Counted from the first letter of the stretch, positions 17,801-25,845 are shown. The stretch: DNA of 64,000 nucleotides from Calditrichota bacterium (GCA_008501735.1 QQUF01000038.1:11187-75186), one strand, 5' to 3'. Notes: generated by a model from the sequence alone, not told the origin. A program made the numbers and translations.

Positions 17801-20501
17801 TGTTGGAAGCGACACGGAAACAAACATCACTCCAACTTTCGGTTATTACTCATTTTTTGTAACAGGTCAAACTGTTTCTTACACTTTCCCGAGTGCAGGA
17901 ATTTACACCGTCGAAGTGCAAACGGATTTTCCGAATCAGTGGACAGAGTGCAACGAAAACAATAACACTTTTTCTGTTCAAGTTACGGTTGTTGACAAAA
18001 AGCCTGACTTGCGAATTCTTTCACAACACATTTCTCCAACCGAGTTAAATCCTGACGTGAATGAGCCGATTGGAATTTATCTTTCTTACGAAAACATCGG
18101 TGAAATCGCTTCTGACTCATTTTTTGTCCGTTGCCAAGTTGACGACATTCAGCTTGGAACAGACATTTTAGTTCCCGGACTTGCAGTTGGCGAAGACACA
18201 ACAATCGCCGTAAACGCAACTTGGAATTCAAGTAATGCAGGAGCTCACATAATTCGCGGATTTGTGGATTTCTTTAACACAGTTGCAGAGTCAAACGAAC
18301 TTAACAACGAAGCCTCACGAGCTGTGATTGTTGGGGAATCGCCGAATTTGAAGTTTACTTACTTGAATTTTAGTGACAACCTTCCCGAAATCGGCGACCA
18401 AATTACGATTAGTGCGGAAATTGTGAATGAAGGTGATTTGTCTTGCGATGCAGAGTTGATTTTTTCTTACCAAAATGATTTCGGAAACTTAGTTCCGATT
18501 GGAAATCAAACTGTAACAGTTCCGCAAAAAGACACTTTGCAAATTAGTTTTCAGTGGACTGTTCTTGATTCGGTAACAACGATTAACGGAAAAATTGTGA
18601 ATGCAAGTCCGCAAGAATTTAATCCTGATGACAACGAAATTAACGAGCAACTCGGACCTGTTCCTTTTGTCCAAATGAGCATTTCCAAAACGTCTTTTGC
18701 GAAAGATTTTACCACTGGAAGTGGAGCTTTTGTAGATACTTTGGTAATTTCAAATTCTGGAACTGAAACTTTGAGTTACACAATTTTTTCAGCCTCGAAT
18801 TTGATTAGCGAATCGAAAGGCTCGGGGAATGTGATTCCTTCTGGAACTGACACGGTTTTCGTAAGTCTTGGCAACGCTACAACCGATTTGGGAACTTACT
18901 ATGGAACAATCGTTGTGAATTCAAACGACTTGAACGCAAGCCAAACTTTGATTCCTGTAACCTTAAATTATCACGGTTCAAAAATCGCAGTTGACATTTT
19001 GGGCGTGAACTTCGGAACAGTTTTTAACGGAACGACAAACAGCGGACAAGTGAACATTTCTAATCTCGGAGATTTACCACTAACTGTAACTGGAATTGAT
19101 GTTTTACAAAATTCACTTTCGGTTGACACTTCTGCTTTTGTCATTCAGCCAAACGCAATTCAGACTGTAAACGTTTCGTGGAAACCTTTAGGAACTGAAT
19201 CTTTGCTTGAAGTTCTGACAATTCACAGTGATGATTTTAACGACTCATTGGTAACTTTTACGGCAATTGGAAATTCTGTTGAAGCGGCACATTTTTTCAG
19301 TTTCGACCACTTGACAACCTTGCCAAACAACTGGAATTCTAATGCAAGTGCAGGAAATCCTTGGCAGATTATGGACGAAGGAAACGGCGATAAATCCGTC
19401 CAAGCCGACGGAACAACAACGCTTGTTTCAAGCAAAAATAAAAATGGAAACCAAATTTTATCTTTGGTCGAAACAACTTTGGAAAGTCCAATTTATGATT
19501 TTACAAATTTCACAAATGTAAATTTAATGTTCTACCACAACTACATTTTGGGTTCTGAAATTTCTCCTGAAGGTGGTTTTGTTGAACTTTCGACTGACGG
19601 CGGAAACACTTTCCCGAACCAAATTGCTTACTACAATTCTTCGACTTCAGGGAATGAAGATTTCGACATTTCGAGTTTGGTTAGTGGGCAGAGTGGAGTG
19701 CAAGTGCGTTTTAACTACAAAGTTTCAAACGGCGTTTCGTGGACGGTTGACGACTTTTTTATTGGAGACACAACGACTTTGATAAATGTTCCTCCAACAC
19801 AAATCGACACTGTTTTGGTTCTCGGAACAACTCTGACAAGTTTTGAACTTGGTTGGACTCCTTCTTACGACGTGAATTTTGACAGTTACGAGATTTTTTA
19901 CGCTGAAACTTTCGACTTTGCGAATGCGGTAATTTGGACTGTTGCGGAAGATTCTTTGCTTTCGGATTACCAAACGAACAACACGGAAATTCTGAATGTT
20001 TTCCCACGAACTTATTGGGTAAAAATGCGAGGAATTGACAAACTCGGAAACGTTAGTGCTTTTACAAATCCAATTCGAGTTGAGATGGACGGATTAATTT
20101 CTGGCTTTGAAATTTCAACTGTTGGAAGCCAAATTCAACTTTCTTGGGACGAGCCAAATTTCGCAGAACTTTTAATTTCTGGTTACAATGTTTACCGAAG
20201 TGAAGAAGCGGATTTTATCCCAAGTTTATTGAATCAAGTTACAACGAATGTTACGGACAATGACCTTTTTGCACCAAAAATTCAGTGGAACGAAACAGCG
20301 ACACTTTCGGGAAGTGCTTACTTCTACTCCGTTACTGCAAACGGAACTGTGAGTTCGCCTGTTCTTAGTAATTCAGGTAATAAATTTGGGAAAAAAGGTT
20401 TCGTGAGTTCTTCGGCACAAAACCTTAGTAAGAAAATTGACCGAAGAAAAAGACAACTTGAAGTCAAAAAGATTTTAGAAAAAATGACAAGGCACAGATA
20501 A
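11880..20501 (+). CDS. Giant secreted multidomain repeat protein (2873 aa)
   Basis: This is a single open frame with a signal peptide (1-21). Domain order by residue: five 75-residue repeats carrying DPGFGNG and RAKDENGLWS (about 25-395); FN3 (396-480); a discoidin-like carbohydrate-binding module (485-645); four PKD-type domains (645-1023); a LamG/concanavalin-like domain (1029-1237); an unassigned segment (1238-1380); about seven CARDB-type Ig domains with E..NE.NN endings (1380-2260); two ASPM/Hydin-like Ig domains (2262-2465); a MAM-like segment (2467-2630); two FN3-like domains (2630-2830). The last residues are basic (SKKIDRRKRQ...MTRHR) and there is no YPNPFNP sorting domain, unlike the next gene. 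The likely role is adhesion or carbohydrate binding at the surface (inference). NNC codons (AAC, GAC, TTC) look commoner than in the gene at 20643. A terminator follows. Confidence 0.85.
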   Translation: MKKLLLLFTILGVAAQSLFSQNIDYVEFFIDTDPGFGNGTNIPITISDSVEVNYNVDLNGISNGMHILNIRAKDENGLWSIHAKKFFLKEAISFNTQITELEHFFDSDPGFGNGANVPIPSGDSVLVNYTADLSSLSNGLHTLNIRAKDENGLWSHHTKKTFIKESISSNSLITELEYFFDSDPGFGNGMNIPISSGDSVLVNYVVDLTPVSNGFHNLNVRAKDENGLWSLLTKKSFLKESAISNPQITKLEYFIDNDPGFGFATNVPIPISDDVTKSFVVDLNGISDGIHKIQVRAKDENGLWSHLNKRLFLKETSQTAKNITKLEYYYTKDSSKSNRINYSSFTPSTDVNLFLSTDLTNLDANTNYTLHVIGKDENNVPSHYFKHDFTTEIGTPSIDNPTELFATNITSDSLVLNWAGTSYEFEIHQNGATIYSGSETNFKVTNLAPNSTYNFSVFGKALGTNTVSQDSILLTFTTPDSGNIIGTYTILDPTECDANYCFHDETNTQLTDGISASTPFNANLGNGSAYEWVGWTTNSSPEIIFDFTNIHYFYQLTIGTYQSTTENIFIPDSLQISYSEDGVNFTFSETLPTISSFTEDSHNTISFSLSGKPVGRFAKINFIKNTPIGTTLVDEIIFNGFPYLLPTANFVASNPSANCGTSVTFDAQTSTSGSGFGISNYQWDFENDGIFDANGQTVIYPITALADTVHLKITNSDGIESEITKNFSWSYTASAPIADAGKNYQVVEGYSLTLNASATTDLNENCGTESLSYTWDLNGDGIFGEANGETPTVSWATLSALNYFPQVPFTISVKVTDQDNLTSTASTSLTIFKDSPIANLLANPSSVTCSGVLELDASATIHPNSQRTIVQYDWDFENDGTYDFTNSNPLVNTSYNAFGTYTAKVKVTDDNGSSDSTTTTILVNLGNTQPIANAGGSYSLNAFNDLVLDGTASFDADSTCGDSIVSYKWDLNNDGIFGDVTGKTPTVYWSLISSLSVPGTYPISLKVTDTLGGNSVASTTLAISPSAGTMACFDGSSRIEVPNLINNQTAFTIEAWFNFTDNNSTRWIYGTGSGFTDVGIAVSSTSNNLAYYGKTATSSFVDQLGSISLTAGSWNHIAFVFDGTNWTGYLNGVQDFQITESGTVTTVSTQAFGQGNWNSGEGFLGELDELRIWDSAQTQAQIQARMNLPLLGNESNLVAYYNLNQISGPTVNDVSANGNSGTFVGTECFVPSTTPLSGSTTFTNNNPTLSFVGIGGFANSIVEPDTGSSETTFQFAIDYFDSDGDFPAIGFPKLLLDFNGDGDFLDNEDLNFTMFEENPSDTTVTNGKRYIYFANGLAESSNWKTQVIAQDVKGGSSSTAFLTEPYISNDLLDISIFANDINFSSLNPQVGDTVTISATVHNNSDFNAENFVVSLYEEDTFVSSYTIPSLSYHSQTTISWQHVFSVDNFYPMKIVLDESNVLTEDNELNNFAIRPVLVGNYVIPGNIVVQNDGLSPSTVYPYSTVRVFGNAQYSGVFGSDFDVSGATVNFQIVETGASFSGNTNGNGDFGIYFTAPTPGTYTIVGTVTDYTLTGNFGPLALTVLPLASGPDLHCEINLNNYSPIVGNTVSGTATVTNSGVEAAGAFNFRIANCEGLIANHTISGLAPNSSQTFNFTSTFPNVGGCSVSGFADNTNIVSELVETNNSSSKGVNVLPDQPDLTPSNSQIYGSYLTGSTVNLSAKIQNIGGIGSGQFDVNVYDNGTLIHTESISALAAQSQTSFSFSNTFTTLGNHAISVKVDEPIGSGFVTEWNENNNVYTGSINVYQLPPVSPNLTISGLSVNPATPTNPGSLDLIATISNNGSDGISVGDSIELNFTVNENGNSTTYTVLDTLGFAKKSSKQLTFTIPTPVFGNNHLYASVDPNNLVSESNENDNLLDRPLCWDFYNGDIPNSNLFWEVSHFSGEEVNLSLGLYNNGLYTGSTVESRFFVDGNFVGSDTETNITPTFGYYSFFVTGQTVSYTFPSAGIYTVEVQTDFPNQWTECNENNNTFSVQVTVVDKKPDLRILSQHISPTELNPDVNEPIGIYLSYENIGEIASDSFFVRCQVDDIQLGTDILVPGLAVGEDTTIAVNATWNSSNAGAHIIRGFVDFFNTVAESNELNNEASRAVIVGESPNLKFTYLNFSDNLPEIGDQITISAEIVNEGDLSCDAELIFSYQNDFGNLVPIGNQTVTVPQKDTLQISFQWTVLDSVTTINGKIVNASPQEFNPDDNEINEQLGPVPFVQMSISKTSFAKDFTTGSGAFVDTLVISNSGTETLSYTIFSASNLISESKGSGNVIPSGTDTVFVSLGNATTDLGTYYGTIVVNSNDLNASQTLIPVTLNYHGSKIAVDILGVNFGTVFNGTTNSGQVNISNLGDLPLTVTGIDVLQNSLSVDTSAFVIQPNAIQTVNVSWKPLGTESLLEVLTIHSDDFNDSLVTFTAIGNSVEAAHFFSFDHLTTLPNNWNSNASAGNPWQIMDEGNGDKSVQADGTTTLVSSKNKNGNQILSLVETTLESPIYDFTNFTNVNLMFYHNYILGSEISPEGGFVELSTDGGNTFPNQIAYYNSSTSGNEDFDISSLVSGQSGVQVRFNYKVSNGVSWTVDDFFIGDTTTLINVPPTQIDTVLVLGTTLTSFELGWTPSYDVNFDSYEIFYAETFDFANAVIWTVAEDSLLSDYQTNNTEILNVFPRTYWVKMRGIDKLGNVSAFTNPIRVEMDGLISGFEISTVGSQIQLSWDEPNFAELLISGYNVYRSEEADFIPSLLNQVTTNVTDNDLFAPKIQWNETATLSGSAYFYSVTANGTVSSPVLSNSGNKFGKKGFVSSSAQNLSKKIDRRKRQLEVKKILEKMTRHR
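11955..13079 (+). repeat. Five tandem 225-bp coding repeats
   Basis: The phase-matched triplets around Leu/Val-Glu at 11955, 12180, 12405, 12630 and 12855 are spaced exactly 225 bp, giving 75-residue units. Units 2 and 3 are the closest in DNA sequence; unit 5 is degenerate and has lost the DPGFG motif. No indels are seen between units, which fits fold constraint. Confidence 0.85.
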
Positions 20502-20523
20502 TTCTGTAATTTTCTTGAGGCTG

Positions 20524-20556
20524 AAACCCTGAGTTAGTTAAACTGACTCAGGGTTT
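20524..20556 (+). terminator. Intrinsic terminator after the giant gene
   Basis: An 11-bp perfect stem, AAACCCTGAGT (20524-20534) with ACTCAGGGTTT (20546-20556), can be extended inward by a few pairs and is followed by a T-rich tail. It lies 23 nt after the stop of the 2873-residue gene. Confidence 0.8.
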
Positions 20557-20642
20557 CTTGTTTGAAAATGTTTTGATTGCAAAATGAATAAAAAATGCTT
20601 TGATTAATTGAGAGTCATTTTGAAATTTAAAGGAAAAATAAA

Positions 20643-22121
20643 ATGAAAAATTTTGTAATCATTTTAGGAATCGTTGCCTTTTGTGGGCAAGTTTGTTTTG
20701 GACAAAGCTACCAAGATTATGTTTGGTTGACTGATTGTGAGAGGTTAAGAGATGAGTTTGTACCTCCTGACTCAACAAATTTGATTTTTGAAGATTGTGG
20801 AAGTTCAGATAATTTTTTATTACTTAAGGGACCAGATTGGATTCAAGGTAAAATGCATACAAATGATTTTTATTTCTTTGGTAGTAACAACCCTTCAGTA
20901 ATTATTGCAGGTTGTGCAACAGCATCAAGTTTATATTATAAAAATCTTCCTGTTTCACCATCTTCTCTTCAATACCCTGAATTTCCAATTGCAAAAGTTA
21001 ATTTTCTTGACCAGTGTAATTTGGGAGAAAATGTCATTCAAGCTCCTCCTTTTTTCTTCGACAGTGAATTAAGTAATGACTTTATCTTTGATGCACAAAA
21101 TGGTGGTTTGTTTCTATCAAGTGATTCGATATTCACACAAAGAGTAGTTTTTGATACTACTGAAATAATTCTTCAATGGGCATTACAAATTGATTTAGAC
21201 CAACTTGGTCCAAACGGAACTTGGGAAACCATTAATATCTATCCTTATCCTCAAAATGGTGCTTTTTTAATAGAAGGAGATGTTTATGTAAGTGGAGTTA
21301 TTAATGGAGATTTGACACTCGGAGCAACTGGAAATATTTTTATTGATAATGATCTAAAATATGAATGCTCTGACAGTACAGGATTAATTTTATCTCAAAA
21401 CTGTGATGATAAGTTAGGGCTTGTTTCAGAAAAAAATATTTTATTAGAAACAAGACATATCGCAACTAACAAAGGCTATTCTTGGATAAATATTGATTCA
21501 CTTTATGCACATAATAATCATCAAGAAGGAGTGATCATAAATGCTGCAATTATTGCTTTTGGTGAATCTTTTAAGGTTTTTACAGCAGACTTTCCTAGGT
21601 TTGAAGGAAGCCCTTTTCCGATATTAGGAAATCATGGTAAGTTACATCTGTTGGGAACGATTGCTCAGAAAAGGAGAGGAATTTTAAATAGCGAAACATC
21701 AGGAGGATATGGAGGTGAAAAGTTTAGTTCAGGTTTAACAGGACCTCAAAGAGTTTTAATTTACGACGCACGTTTTGCAACTTCACCACCACAAAATTTT
21801 CCAGTAAAAGTTACTTCTGTTGAAGAAAGTTTTCAAACTCCATCAAATTTTCAACTTGAACAGAATTACCCAAATCCATTCAATCCAACAACTTCGATAA
21901 ATTACGAATTAGGAATTACGAATTACGAGAATGGTAAATTGGTAATTTTTAACATATTGGGTGAGAAGGTCAAAGAATTTGGTTTGACTGAGCAAAAGGG
22001 AAGTGTTGTTTGGAACGGCATAAACTTTAGAAACATTGAAGTTTCGAGTGGAGTTTATTTTTATAGACTTGAAACTGCAAGTGGATTCTCAAAAGTAAAG
22101 AAAATGGTGTTTTTAAAATAA
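20643..22121 (+). CDS. Secreted protein with DUF4900-like segment and T9SS sorting domain
   Basis: The 492-residue exported protein has a signal peptide at 1-21. The segment IEGDVYVSGVINGDLTLGAT followed by NIFIDNDLKYE resembles DUF4900/pilus-associated proteins, in which a VxG.v.G.lT.a...I.I.ddl motif recurs; that assignment is tentative. The last 90 residues are a type A sorting domain with QNYPNPFNPTTSINYE, a GEKVKEF segment, the SSGVYFYRLE block and a KKMVFLK end, which marks it for type IX secretion and anchoring. It lies between two terminators, so it is probably its own transcription unit. Function is unknown. Confidence 0.8.
   Translation: MKNFVIILGIVAFCGQVCFGQSYQDYVWLTDCERLRDEFVPPDSTNLIFEDCGSSDNFLLLKGPDWIQGKMHTNDFYFFGSNNPSVIIAGCATASSLYYKNLPVSPSSLQYPEFPIAKVNFLDQCNLGENVIQAPPFFFDSELSNDFIFDAQNGGLFLSSDSIFTQRVVFDTTEIILQWALQIDLDQLGPNGTWETINIYPYPQNGAFLIEGDVYVSGVINGDLTLGATGNIFIDNDLKYECSDSTGLILSQNCDDKLGLVSEKNILLETRHIATNKGYSWINIDSLYAHNNHQEGVIINAAIIAFGESFKVFTADFPRFEGSPFPILGNHGKLHLLGTIAQKRRGILNSETSGGYGGEKFSSGLTGPQRVLIYDARFATSPPQNFPVKVTSVEESFQTPSNFQLEQNYPNPFNPTTSINYELGITNYENGKLVIFNILGEKVKEFGLTEQKGSVVWNGINFRNIEVSSGVYFYRLETASGFSKVKKMVFLK
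21870..21934 (+). repeat. 65-bp repeat inside the sorting-domain coding region (copy 2)
   Basis: Matches 1526-1590 (minus strand) at 62 of 65 bases. It includes the GAATTAn heptamer run at about 21900-21929. Confidence 0.75.
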
Positions 22122-22129
22122 TAGAAACT

Positions 22130-22160
22130 AAAAAGCCTCACAAATTTTGTGAGGCTTTTT
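22130..22160. terminator. Bidirectional intrinsic terminator
   Basis: A 12-bp stem, AAAAAGCCTCAC (22130-22141) with GTGAGGCTTTTT (22149-22160), can be extended through the AAATTTT loop. It serves the convergent genes ending at 22121 and 22176. Confidence 0.9.
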
Positions 22161-22175
22161 TATAAGAAAATTTAT

Positions 22176-23492
22176 CTATTCGTAATAGTAGTCTAAACCT
22201 AAATGAGTAATCAAATCTTCGTCTTTTAAGAAACGAAGTGTGTTTTTTAATTTCATTAATTGAATGAAAATATCGTGTTCAGGGTAAAGGTTTGGAGCAC
22301 AAACAGGGCTTTTGAAGTAGAAACTCAACCATTCTTGAATTCCACCCATTTCGGCTCTACTTGCTAAGTCCATAAAAAGAACTAAGTCTAGAACTAAAGG
22401 TGCTGCAAGAATACTATCTCTACAAAGGAAATCAACTTTGATTTGCATTGGATAACCTAACCAACCTGAAATGTCAATGTTATCCCAACCTTCTTTGTTA
22501 TCGCCTCTTGGTGGATAGTAATTGATTCTTACCTTGTGATAAAGTTTTCCGTAAAGGTCTGGGTAAAGGTCTGGTTGTAAAATTTGTTCTAAAACGCTGA
22601 GCTTTGAAACTTCTTTTGTTTTGAAAGAAGCAGGGTCGTCAAGAACTTCTCCGTCTCTGTTTCCTAAAATGTTTGTTGAAAACCAACCATCAAGTCCAAG
22701 CATTCTTGCTTTGAAACCTGGAGCTAAAATTGTCTTCATCAAAGTTTGACCTGTTTTGTAGTCTTTACCAGCTACAGGAACAACATTTTTCTTAGCCAAA
22801 TCATCTAAAGCAGGAATATCAGCAGAAAGGTTTGGAGCTCCATTTGCAAAAGGAACACCTTCACAAATTGCTGCGTAAGCATACATCATACTTGGTGCAA
22901 TATTCGGGTCGCTGTTTTTGAGACCTTCTTCAAATTTTTCGATTGTTGAATGAACGTCAGATTTTTCGATGTAAACTTCAGTGCTTCCACACCAAACCAT
23001 TACTAATCTTTCACAGCCATTCTCTTTTTTGAAATTTCTAATATCTTCTCGAAGTTGATTTGCCAAGTGCCATTTATTTTCACCCGTTTTAACATTAGGT
23101 CCGTTAAGTAATTTTATGTAGTCATTGCTGAAAACAGCTTTCATTGGCTTTATTTGTTCTAGTTCGTCTTTGACTGAATTGAGTAAATCTTTTTCTAAAA
23201 CTCCAGCCTTCATAGCAGCTTCGTAACAATTTTCTTCAAAAATATCCCAACCACCAAAAACCAAATCATCTAACTTTGGTAAATCAATAAAATCTTTAAT
23301 TAATGGATTTTTACCTTCTGTTCTTTTACCGAGCCTGATTCTTCCCATTTGTGTTAAGCTTCCGATTGGTTTAGCATCTCCTTTACGAATTGCTAAAACA
23401 CCAGCGATAAAAGTTGTACTAACAGCTCCTAATCCAGGAAGCAAAACACCTAACTTGCCTTGAACAGGTTTTATATTTTTGTCTTTATTCAA
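22176..23492 (-). CDS. ino1: myo-inositol-1-phosphate synthase
   Basis: The 438-residue enzyme converts glucose 6-phosphate to inositol 1-phosphate in an NAD-dependent reaction, the first step toward inositol lipids or soluble inositols. Seen: the NAD-binding start LGVLLPGLGAVSTT, AGKDYKTGQTLMKTILAPGF, the WFSTNILGNRDG motif, NYYPPRGDNKEGWDNIDI, and the signature CRDSILAAPLVLDL. The length suits the prokaryotic class. The start codon is TTG at 23492, seven bases after a GGAG. It lies downstream of pssA (79-nt gap) in a phospholipid/purine gene run, which suggests a lipid use for the inositol (inference). Confidence 0.93.
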   Translation of the reverse strand: MNKDKNIKPVQGKLGVLLPGLGAVSTTFIAGVLAIRKGDAKPIGSLTQMGRIRLGKRTEGKNPLIKDFIDLPKLDDLVFGGWDIFEENCYEAAMKAGVLEKDLLNSVKDELEQIKPMKAVFSNDYIKLLNGPNVKTGENKWHLANQLREDIRNFKKENGCERLVMVWCGSTEVYIEKSDVHSTIEKFEEGLKNSDPNIAPSMMYAYAAICEGVPFANGAPNLSADIPALDDLAKKNVVPVAGKDYKTGQTLMKTILAPGFKARMLGLDGWFSTNILGNRDGEVLDDPASFKTKEVSKLSVLEQILQPDLYPDLYGKLYHKVRINYYPPRGDNKEGWDNIDISGWLGYPMQIKVDFLCRDSILAAPLVLDLVLFMDLASRAEMGGIQEWLSFYFKSPVCAPNLYPEHDIFIQLMKLKNTLRFLKDEDLITHLGLDYYYE

Positions 23493-23571
23493 TTTATTTC
23501 TCCAGAGAGTTTAATTTTGTAAAATATACATCTCGGCATAAACTGCGAGATTTTCAGATTGTTTAGAAAAA

Positions 23572-24402
23572 TTAATTTGTAGTGGTAGTAATTTCTTCTT
23601 CATCGTCTGTGTCTGTAAAAGCACTTAATAATTTTTTGCCAAAGTAACTTACAATTGCCCAAAAAATGTAGAGCAAAGCGATAGGAAAAGCACCTTTTTG
23701 GAAACTAAAGAGAAACCAAATTGCAACAATTCCGATAACAATGCTTGCAGAAAAGAATTTACTTTTGACTGTTTTTGCACTGACACTCGAAACTTTGTAA
23801 TAAGGAATGTGTGAAATCATTAATGATGAAACCAAGATAATAGTTCCAGAAACAATGATTAAAATTGCCTCATTTGAAATGTTTTGTTCAATCATTGGTT
23901 TGACTTCAATAAAAAACAAAATAAATGTTACAATTACAGTCGCAGAGGCAGGAATCGGAAGTCCAGTAAAGTATTGTTTAATCCCGTGAGATTCAGATTG
24001 ATTTGCCATAACGTTGTAACGAGCGAGTCTGACCGCTCCAAATGTTACTGGAAGTGAACAAATTGCTAACCCAAAAAATGTCAACCAAGAATTATTTGCA
24101 AAAGTGATTTCTTCAAAAAAGCAAAAGTAAACAAGCATACTTGGTGCAAGTCCAAAAGAAGTAACATCTGCTAAAGAATCGAATTCAATTCCAAATTCAC
24201 TTTCAGTGCCAAGCATTCTCGCAAATTTTCCATCTAAAGCGTCAAAAAGTATTGCCAATAAAATTAGCCAACAAGCACTTTCAAAAATTCCACGAGAAGC
24301 AAAAATCACAGAAAGGAATCCACAAAGTAAATTTCCAATTGTAAAAGCATTTGGAACTAATTTCTTTGTGTTGAGAAGTTTTAGTCTTCTTCTTTTTTTC
24401 AT
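23572..24402 (-). CDS. pssA: CDP-diacylglycerol-serine O-phosphatidyltransferase
   Basis: The 276-residue polytopic membrane enzyme makes phosphatidylserine from CDP-DAG and serine. The CDP-alcohol phosphotransferase motif DGx2ARx8Gx3Dx3D is complete (DALDGKFARMLG then EFGIEFDSLAD). FGLAPS, RLARYN and FTGLPIPASA are typical of PssA. About eight hydrophobic helices precede an acidic tail (DTDDEEE). Its ATG overlaps the psd stop by 4 nt (ATGA), so the two are translationally coupled and the product feeds Psd directly. The neighbouring inositol-phosphate synthase leaves open a side role with inositol phosphate, but sequence and context favour serine. Confidence 0.92.
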   Translation of the reverse strand: MKKRRRLKLLNTKKLVPNAFTIGNLLCGFLSVIFASRGIFESACWLILLAILFDALDGKFARMLGTESEFGIEFDSLADVTSFGLAPSMLVYFCFFEEITFANNSWLTFFGLAICSLPVTFGAVRLARYNVMANQSESHGIKQYFTGLPIPASATVIVTFILFFIEVKPMIEQNISNEAILIIVSGTIILVSSLMISHIPYYKVSSVSAKTVKSKFFSASIVIGIVAIWFLFSFQKGAFPIALLYIFWAIVSYFGKKLLSAFTDTDDEEEITTTTN

Positions 24403-25043
24403 TTCAAAATGCCAATAATTGACTCACCAGCACGAACTCGTTGTTTTGGTTTAACTTTTATTTCCGTGTCAACAGGAAGATAAATATCAACTCTTGAACC
24501 AAATTTTATCAAACCAAATCTATCACCTTGAGCAACTTCTTCATTTTCGCGAACTTTGCAAATTATCCGTCTTGCGATAAGTCCAGCAATTTGCTTGAAA
24601 ACAACTGTTACTTTTTCTGATTTGATTCCGATAACGGTTTGTTCATTTTTATCTGATGCTTTGTCATCAAAAGCTGCAAGGAATTCACCTTCCAAATATT
24701 TGTAAAAATTTACTTTACCTGAAATCGGAATTCTGTTGACGTGGCAATCAAAGATGTTCATAAAAATCACGACAACTTTTGTTTTGCCATTTACAACATA
24801 AGGTTCGTCAATTTCTTTAACTTCCAAGATTTTTCCATCTGCTGGAGAAATTATGGAGTTAGCAACGTTTGGATTTTTTCTCTCAGGGTCTCTGAAAAAC
24901 CAAAGAACCCAAGCAAAAACAATCCAGCAAAGTGTAGAAAGTCCGTTAAGGAGGTATGAATCAGGTACAAAAACAATTGAAAAAGAAAGAATGAATGAGA
25001 CAACCAAAACAGAAAAGATTATTGGGTAGCCTTCTTTAGCCAA
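24399..25043 (-). CDS. psd: Phosphatidylserine decarboxylase proenzyme
   Basis: The 214-residue protein belongs to the short Psd group and decarboxylates phosphatidylserine to phosphatidylethanolamine at the inner membrane. It starts with two hydrophobic helices (about 5-47). SPADGKI, the CHVNRIPISGKV block and RIICKV follow. FGSRVDIYLP near the end holds the Gly-Ser at which the family self-cleaves to form the pyruvoyl group. The start is TTG at 25043, downstream of a purine-rich GAGG. The gap after purC is only 14 nt and the 3' end overlaps pssA. Confidence 0.92.
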   Translation of the reverse strand: MAKEGYPIIFSVLVVSFILSFSIVFVPDSYLLNGLSTLCWIVFAWVLWFFRDPERKNPNVANSIISPADGKILEVKEIDEPYVVNGKTKVVVIFMNIFDCHVNRIPISGKVNFYKYLEGEFLAAFDDKASDKNEQTVIGIKSEKVTVVFKQIAGLIARRIICKVRENEEVAQGDRFGLIKFGSRVDIYLPVDTEIKVKPKQRVRAGESIIGILK

Positions 25044-25057
25044 ATTAGCCTCTAAAT

Positions 25058-25762
25058 TTAAAAAACTCTTTTTAGAACTTCTTCATAAGCATTTTCAACT
25101 CCGCCCATATTTTGGCGAAATCTGTCTTTATCTAATTTCTCATTTGTAGTTGCATCCCAAAAACGACAAGTGTCTGGTGAAATTTCATCTCCAAGAACAA
25201 CATCTTTTTTAGCGTCTAAACCCCATTCTAATTTAAAGTCAACGAGTTTAAGATTCCTTCTACTGAAAAAGTCTTTTAACAATACATTTACTTTAAGTGT
25301 GTTTCTTCTGATTTTGTCAAGTTGGTCATCTGTTGCCAATTCTTGGTCAAAAATTTCTGTTTCTGAAATGAACGGGTCGCCCAAATCATCATCTTTTAAA
25401 CAGTATTCCAAAATAGGTGGATTTAAAACTGTGCCTTCTTCAACATTTTCTCTTTTTAAGTAACTTCCTGCCGCAATGTTTCTAACAATTACTTCAAGTT
25501 TGAACATTTGAAGTTTTTTGATTTCCATTGCATTTGGGGCAGTTCTTTTTACAAAATGAGTTGGAACTTGGTGACTGTCTAAGTATTGAAATAATCTTGA
25601 TGAAATTTTGTTGTTAATTTCACCTTTATTTGAAATCTGACCTTTTTTCTTGCCATTGAAAGCCGTTGCATCATCTTTGAATTCTTGAATCCAAAATGCT
25701 GGCTTAGTTGAAGGATAAATTTTCTTAGCTTTTCCTTCGTAAATCACTTCTGTGTTGTCCAA
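25058..25762 (-). CDS. purC: Phosphoribosylaminoimidazole-succinocarboxamide synthase
   Basis: The 234-residue enzyme joins CAIR and aspartate with ATP to give SAICAR in purine synthesis. IYEGKAKKIYPS at the N-terminus, FNGKKKGQISNKG, the VRNIAAGSYLKRE block, LVDFKLEWG and the EISPDTCRFWD motif are diagnostic. The length is usual for bacterial PurC. The start codon is TTG at 25762 with AGGAG seven bases upstream (25770-25774). It lies downstream of purB, which acts on its product, and upstream of psd. Confidence 0.95.
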   Translation of the reverse strand: MDNTEVIYEGKAKKIYPSTKPAFWIQEFKDDATAFNGKKKGQISNKGEINNKISSRLFQYLDSHQVPTHFVKRTAPNAMEIKKLQMFKLEVIVRNIAAGSYLKRENVEEGTVLNPPILEYCLKDDDLGDPFISETEIFDQELATDDQLDKIRRNTLKVNVLLKDFFSRRNLKLVDFKLEWGLDAKKDVVLGDEISPDTCRFWDATTNEKLDKDRFRQNMGGVENAYEEVLKRVF

Positions 25763-25845
25763 GATTTATCTCCTGTATTTCTATTTAAATTATTCATTTT
25801 CAAAACTTTCAAATTTACTCAAAGTAAATTCGATTTCATAATTTT

